Assembly: GCA_903922535.1 (NCBI GenBank)
Contig: CAIXUF010000346.1
Span: 1 to 7,740, forward strand
Reading direction: 5' to 3'
Source: Candidatus Hydrogenedentota bacterium
GTDB lineage: Bacteria; Hydrogenedentota; Hydrogenedentia; Hydrogenedentiales; CAITNO01
Length of the DNA: 7,740 bases
Shown here: positions 4,487 through 7,740 of the stretch, piece after piece
Position numbering within the stretch: the stretch's first letter is position 1
Layout of the letters: every line of letters begins with the position of its first letter
Notes under the pieces: generated by a model
Told to the model about the DNA's origin: nothing
Seen by the model: only the letters and a program-made list of their open reading frames with translations
Database searches by the model: none
Translations under genes and position numbers: made by a program

Positions 4487-7400
4487 CTAGTTCACCGGGG
4501 CGTCTTCGACCCGGACGGAGACCACCTGGGACACGCCCAGTTCCTGCTGGGTCACGCCGAAGAGCGCCCCGGCCCGGGCCATGGTGCTCTTGTTGTGCGT
4601 GATCATGATGAACTGGCTCTGCGCGGTGAATTCATCAATCAGGTCCAGAAACCGCTCCACGTTGGCGTCGTCCAGCGGCGCGTCCACCTCGTCCAGCACG
4701 CAGAAGGGGCTGGGTTTGGCGGAAAAGATGCTCACCAGCATCGCAATGGCGGTCATGGCCTGTTCGCCGCCGGAAAGCAGCGAGATGGACTGGGGCTTCT
4801 TGCCGGGGGGCCGCGCCTCGACCTCGATGCCGCATTCAAGCGGATCGTTTTCGTCAAGCAGGTAGATGCGGGCTTGGCCGCCGTTGAAGAGGCGGCGGAA
4901 ATAGTTCTTGAAATTCTCGCTAATCTCATGGAACGTGTCCAGGAACATCTGCGTGATGGTGGCGTCGATGCGCTTCACCACGTCAAGCAGCGTCGCGCGG
5001 GCCCGGTTCAGATCCTCGGCCTGCGTCTTGAGGAAATTCTCCCGCTTTTCAAGCGTGTCGTACTCCTCGATGGCGGCGAGGTTCACGTTGCCCAGGCGCT
5101 CGATGGACTTGCGGTGCTCCCGGATAATCTGCTCGCGCTCCTTCTCGTCGTACTCGTCCGAGCCCACCTGCTCCTCGCCGAGCGAGGCAAGCGCCAGACC
5201 GTATTCGGTGGCGATCCGCTCCTGGAAGAAGCCGATGCGGTCCTCCTTCTGCGAGCATTCCAGTTCGAGCCGGTGCACTTCCTTCTGCGCGGCCGCGTCC
5301 TTCTCGCGCAGACCGCGCAGGCTCTTGGTGAGCGCGTCGATGCGGTCAACCAGACCCTTGTGGGAGCGCTGGAATTCGAGAACCCGCTCGTGCGCCTCCT
5401 CGCGGGAGGCGGACAGTTCCTTTGCGCCTTCGAGCATCGCGCCAATCTGCGCCTCAAGTTCCGTTTCGCGGACCTTCATCTGCTGGGCAAGGCCCACGCG
5501 CCGGCCTGCCTCTTCGAGCGCCTGTTCGCGCTCGCGCTGCTCACGGATGCGGTTGCGCTCGGCCTCTTCAAGATTCTGCGCGAGTTCGGCCAGGCGCACG
5601 CGCAAATCCGCAAGCTCCTGCGCCCGCGACACCAGCGCCCCACGCGCCGCCGCCACCGCCTCCTGCGCCTCCGTGGTCAGCCGCTGGAGCGTCTCGTTGT
5701 CTATCGACGCGGCCCCCAGCCGCGTTTCGGCGTCAACCCGCCGCGCTTCAAGGTCGTCGCGCCGCGCGGCCAGCTCATCGCGCTGCCGCCCAATCTGCTC
5801 GCCCGTGTGGCCGAGGGCTTCCAGTTCGGCGCTTTGCCGCGCAAGGGAGAGGCCCAAATCGTTGACGGTGCGGCGCAGGCCACCCTCCTTCTCTTCGATG
5901 GCGCGGATGGACGCGGCGAGTTTCTGGATGGTTTCGCCGATGCGCGCCGCCTCGGCGGTGACCCGGCCGATACGGCCCGTCATTTCGCCGGCCTGTTTTT
6001 CCAGGTCCTCAATCTCCGCGCTGCGGCCCAGCAGGCCGTGCGTCTCGCGCTGGGTGCGGCCGCCCGTCACCGAACCGGCCGGCGATACGACCTCGCCGTC
6101 GAGCGTGACCAGCCGCGGATAGCGCTTCTCCGTGCGCGCAATGCGGATCGCGTCGTCGATGGTTTCGACGATGACCGTGTTGTACAAAAGGTATTCGACG
6201 GCCGGCATGATCTTGCGGTCGCACTGGACCCGGTCAATGGCCCGCCCGATGACGCCCGGTTTGTTGCGCAGCGCATCCTCGTCCCCGCCCTGGCTGGGAC
6301 GGATCGTGTCGAGCGGCAGGAAGGTGACGCGGCCCGCGCGGTGCTCCTTGAGGAACGCGATGGCCGACTTGGCCGCCTCGGCCTTTTCCACAACCACGTT
6401 GTTCACATTGCCGCCCAGCGCCGCCTCGACGGCCACCTCGAATTCCTTCTCGGTCGACAGCAGATCGCCGATGGGGCCGATGATGCCGTCCATGCCGTTC
6501 ATGCCGCGCTGGCGCGCCATCATCACGGCCCGCACGCCCGTGGCAAAGCCCTCGTAGCTGTCGCGCAGTTCCTTGAGCGAGGTCAGGCGCGACTCCGTGC
6601 TGCTCTTGCGCTCGCGCAGGTCCTGCCACTCCGTGTTCAGCGTGGCGGCGCGTTCGGAAAGCTTCTGACGTTCTATCTGCGACTTCTCGCGTTCGGCGAC
6701 AAGCGCGGACAGTTCCTTCTCTTTGGAGGCGTGTTCCGTGCGCAGGGACTGGACGATTGCGGCGGCCTCGGCGATCCGCGACTCCTGCGATCCGCGGCGA
6801 TCCTCGATGGCGACGATTTGCGCGGCCGCCTCGGCGATGTTCGCCGTGAGCGCCTCAATCTCCGCCTGGGCGCGGCCGCGCTGGTTCACGGCGTCGATCC
6901 CCTGCCGCCGCAGTTCTTCAAGCCGCTTGTCGGCGGCAGCCGCCGCGAGGGACGCCTCCTCGTGCGCGCTCTGGCAGGACGCCAGTTCGTCGCGCACCCG
7001 CGCCGATTCATCCTCCAGCGCAACGGCCTGCTCCGAGGCCGTGCCGCCGTCCTGCGAAAGCGCCGCGGCGCGGCCGAGCAGGCTGTCATGTTCGGCAATG
7101 GCCGTGGCGGCGCGTTCCCGGCAGAATTCGATTTCCTTGCGCAGCAGGGAGACCTGGTTCTCGATGCGCTCCATTTCGGAGTCGATCTCGTGTTCGCGCT
7201 CGCGCCGGGACATGAGGTCCCGGTCCATCTCGATGCGCTGCACGCTCAGCGCTTCCAGTTCGGCCTCGTGCTTGGTGGTCTCCGTGGACAGCGACTCGTA
7301 GACGTCGATGGCCGCGGCAAGCCGGTCCCGCAGATCGGCCACCTGCCCGCTCAGTTCGTTGTATTGCAGCCAGGCGTTGCGTATTTCCAGTTCGCGCAGC

Positions 7401-7740
7401 GCCGTGGTCAGTTCGCGGTGGCGGATGGCCGCGTTCACCTGCCGCTTGAGCGAGCGCCGCTGGCGCTCCACCTCGGCGATGATGTCGCCCAGCCGCAGCA
7501 TGTTCTGCTCCGCCGATTCCAGCTTGCGCATGGCCATGGACTTGCGCTTCTTGTACTTGATGATCCCGGCCGCCTCCTCGAACAGGAACCGGCGATCCTC
7601 CGGCCGCGAACTGATGACCATGTCAATCTTGCCCTGGCCGATCAGGGAATAGGCGTTGGTGCCGATGCCCGTGTCCATGAACAGCTCAAGCACGTCGCGC
7701 AGGCGGCACGGCGACTTGTTGATCATGTACTCGCTCTCGC
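4487..7740 (-). CDS. smc: Chromosome partition/condensin protein Smc (5' end beyond window)
   Basis: SMC ATPase, the core of bacterial condensin, which forms dimers that embrace and organise DNA, usually with ScpA and ScpB. 1083 residues are in the window. Four codons upstream of ATG 7726 read ESEY, matching the conserved GESEY stretch, so ATG 7726 is internal and about 105 N-terminal residues with Walker A lie beyond the right edge. Numbering from ATG 7726: GTNAYSLIGQGKID (22-35) and FEEAAGIIKYKKRK (49-62) end the N-terminal head; coiled coil to about 385; hinge about 390-555 (GIIGPIGDLL, AALGGNVNNVVVE, SPAGSVTGG); return coiled coil; VNLAAIEEY (881-889); C-terminal head with signature SGGEQ (985-989), Walker B and D-loop VLDEVDAPLDD (1010-1020) and ITHNKSTM (1033-1040). 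SGGEQ replaces the more usual SGGEK/R. No frameshift is seen. The stop precedes the glycosyltransferase ATG by 11 bases. Rad50, SbcC and MukB are excluded by the hinge and motif sequences. Confidence 0.97.
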   Translation of the reverse strand, partial: ESEYMINKSPCRLRDVLELFMDTGIGTNAYSLIGQGKIDMVISSRPEDRRFLFEEAAGIIKYKKRKSMAMRKLESAEQNMLRLGDIIAEVERQRRSLKRQVNAAIRHRELTTALRELEIRNAWLQYNELSGQVADLRDRLAAAIDVYESLSTETTKHEAELEALSVQRIEMDRDLMSRREREHEIDSEMERIENQVSLLRKEIEFCRERAATAIAEHDSLLGRAAALSQDGGTASEQAVALEDESARVRDELASCQSAHEEASLAAAAADKRLEELRRQGIDAVNQRGRAQAEIEALTANIAEAAAQIVAIEDRRGSQESRIAEAAAIVQSLRTEHASKEKELSALVAEREKSQIERQKLSERAATLNTEWQDLRERKSSTESRLTSLKELRDSYEGFATGVRAVMMARQRGMNGMDGIIGPIGDLLSTEKEFEVAVEAALGGNVNNVVVEKAEAAKSAIAFLKEHRAGRVTFLPLDTIRPSQGGDEDALRNKPGVIGRAIDRVQCDRKIMPAVEYLLYNTVIVETIDDAIRIARTEKRYPRLVTLDGEVVSPAGSVTGGRTQRETHGLLGRSAEIEDLEKQAGEMTGRIGRVTAEAARIGETIQKLAASIRAIEEKEGGLRRTVNDLGLSLARQSAELEALGHTGEQIGRQRDELAARRDDLEARRVDAETRLGAASIDNETLQRLTTEAQEAVAAARGALVSRAQELADLRVRLAELAQNLEEAERNRIREQREREQALEEAGRRVGLAQQMKVRETELEAQIGAMLEGAKELSASREEAHERVLEFQRSHKGLVDRIDALTKSLRGLREKDAAAQKEVHRLELECSQKEDRIGFFQERIATEYGLALASLGEEQVGSDEYDEKEREQIIREHRKSIERLGNVNLAAIEEYDTLEKRENFLKTQAEDLNRARATLLDVVKRIDATITQMFLDTFHEISENFKNYFRRLFNGGQARIYLLDENDPLECGIEVEARPPGKKPQSISLLSGGEQAMTAIAMLVSIFSAKPSPFCVLDEVDAPLDDANVERFLDLIDEFTAQSQFIMITHNKSTMARAGALFGVTQQELGVSQVVSVRVEDAPVN

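Noticed and set aside
4908..6122. 404-residue open frame on the + strand opposite smc
   Set aside because: It is a shadow of the smc coding strand: extreme Ser/Arg composition with no recognisable domain, caused by GC-rich third positions in the coiled-coil region.
7724..7726. ATG 7726 as the true smc start
   Set aside because: The frame continues upstream with ESEY, matching conserved SMC sequence, and the Walker A lobe would otherwise be missing; the gene simply runs off the window.
1..7740. CRISPR array, tRNA, rRNA, riboswitch, phage or defence genes
   Set aside because: No direct-repeat/spacer pattern, tRNA-like cloverleaf, rRNA sequence or transposase/phage/nuclease motif was seen on either strand; almost all the window is accounted for by six ordinary protein genes.

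Overview
The window is GC-rich (roughly 60-65% by eye) and densely coding. It looks like chromosomal housekeeping plus envelope-polysaccharide DNA from a Gram-negative-type bacterium. The style of the SMC, GntR and glycosyltransferase proteins, together with two kinds of GC-rich palindromic repeat, suggests the PVC superphylum (Kiritimatiellota, Lentisphaerae or Verrucomicrobia). That placement is an impression from protein and repeat style and was not tested by any search.

Layout, left to right. (1) Positions 1-444, + strand: a YtrA-type GntR regulator whose 5' end probably lies outside the window. (2) Positions 445-624: an intergenic region with a GC-rich inverted repeat (453-480), a strong UUCG-loop terminator (524-555) and a possible promoter (562-591). 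(3) Positions 625-3244, + strand: a compact operon-like run of rmlD (dTDP-4-dehydrorhamnose reductase), rmlB (dTDP-glucose 4,6-dehydratase, ATGA overlap) and a membrane-anchored DUF218/YdcF-SanA-like protein. (4) Positions 3252-4475, - strand: a GT4-type glycosyltransferase converging on the DUF218 gene, with 7 bp between the stop codons. (5) Positions 4487-7740, - strand: the structural-maintenance-of-chromosomes protein Smc, from just upstream of its conserved GESEY region to its C-terminus; about the first 105 residues, including Walker A, lie beyond the right edge.

How the genes may work together: RmlB and RmlD are two of the four enzymes that make dTDP-L-rhamnose. RmlA and RmlC are not in the window. 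A DUF218 membrane protein and a glycosyltransferase nearby fit a surface-polysaccharide neighbourhood, but the glycosyltransferase is on the other strand behind smc, so co-regulation with rml is not shown. No scpA or scpB is seen next to smc.

The most unusual feature is a 68-bp palindrome (4390-4457) shaped like a REP/REPIN element. It has 20-bp arms matching at 18 of 20 positions, A6/T6 outer ends and a small inner hairpin. It lies inside the first 30 codons of the glycosyltransferase frame, directly after smc. It either adds an in-frame N-terminal extension of about 23 residues or acts as a terminator/leader with the true start further downstream. I found no CRISPR array, tRNA, rRNA, transposase or clearly new system; most of the window is ordinary.
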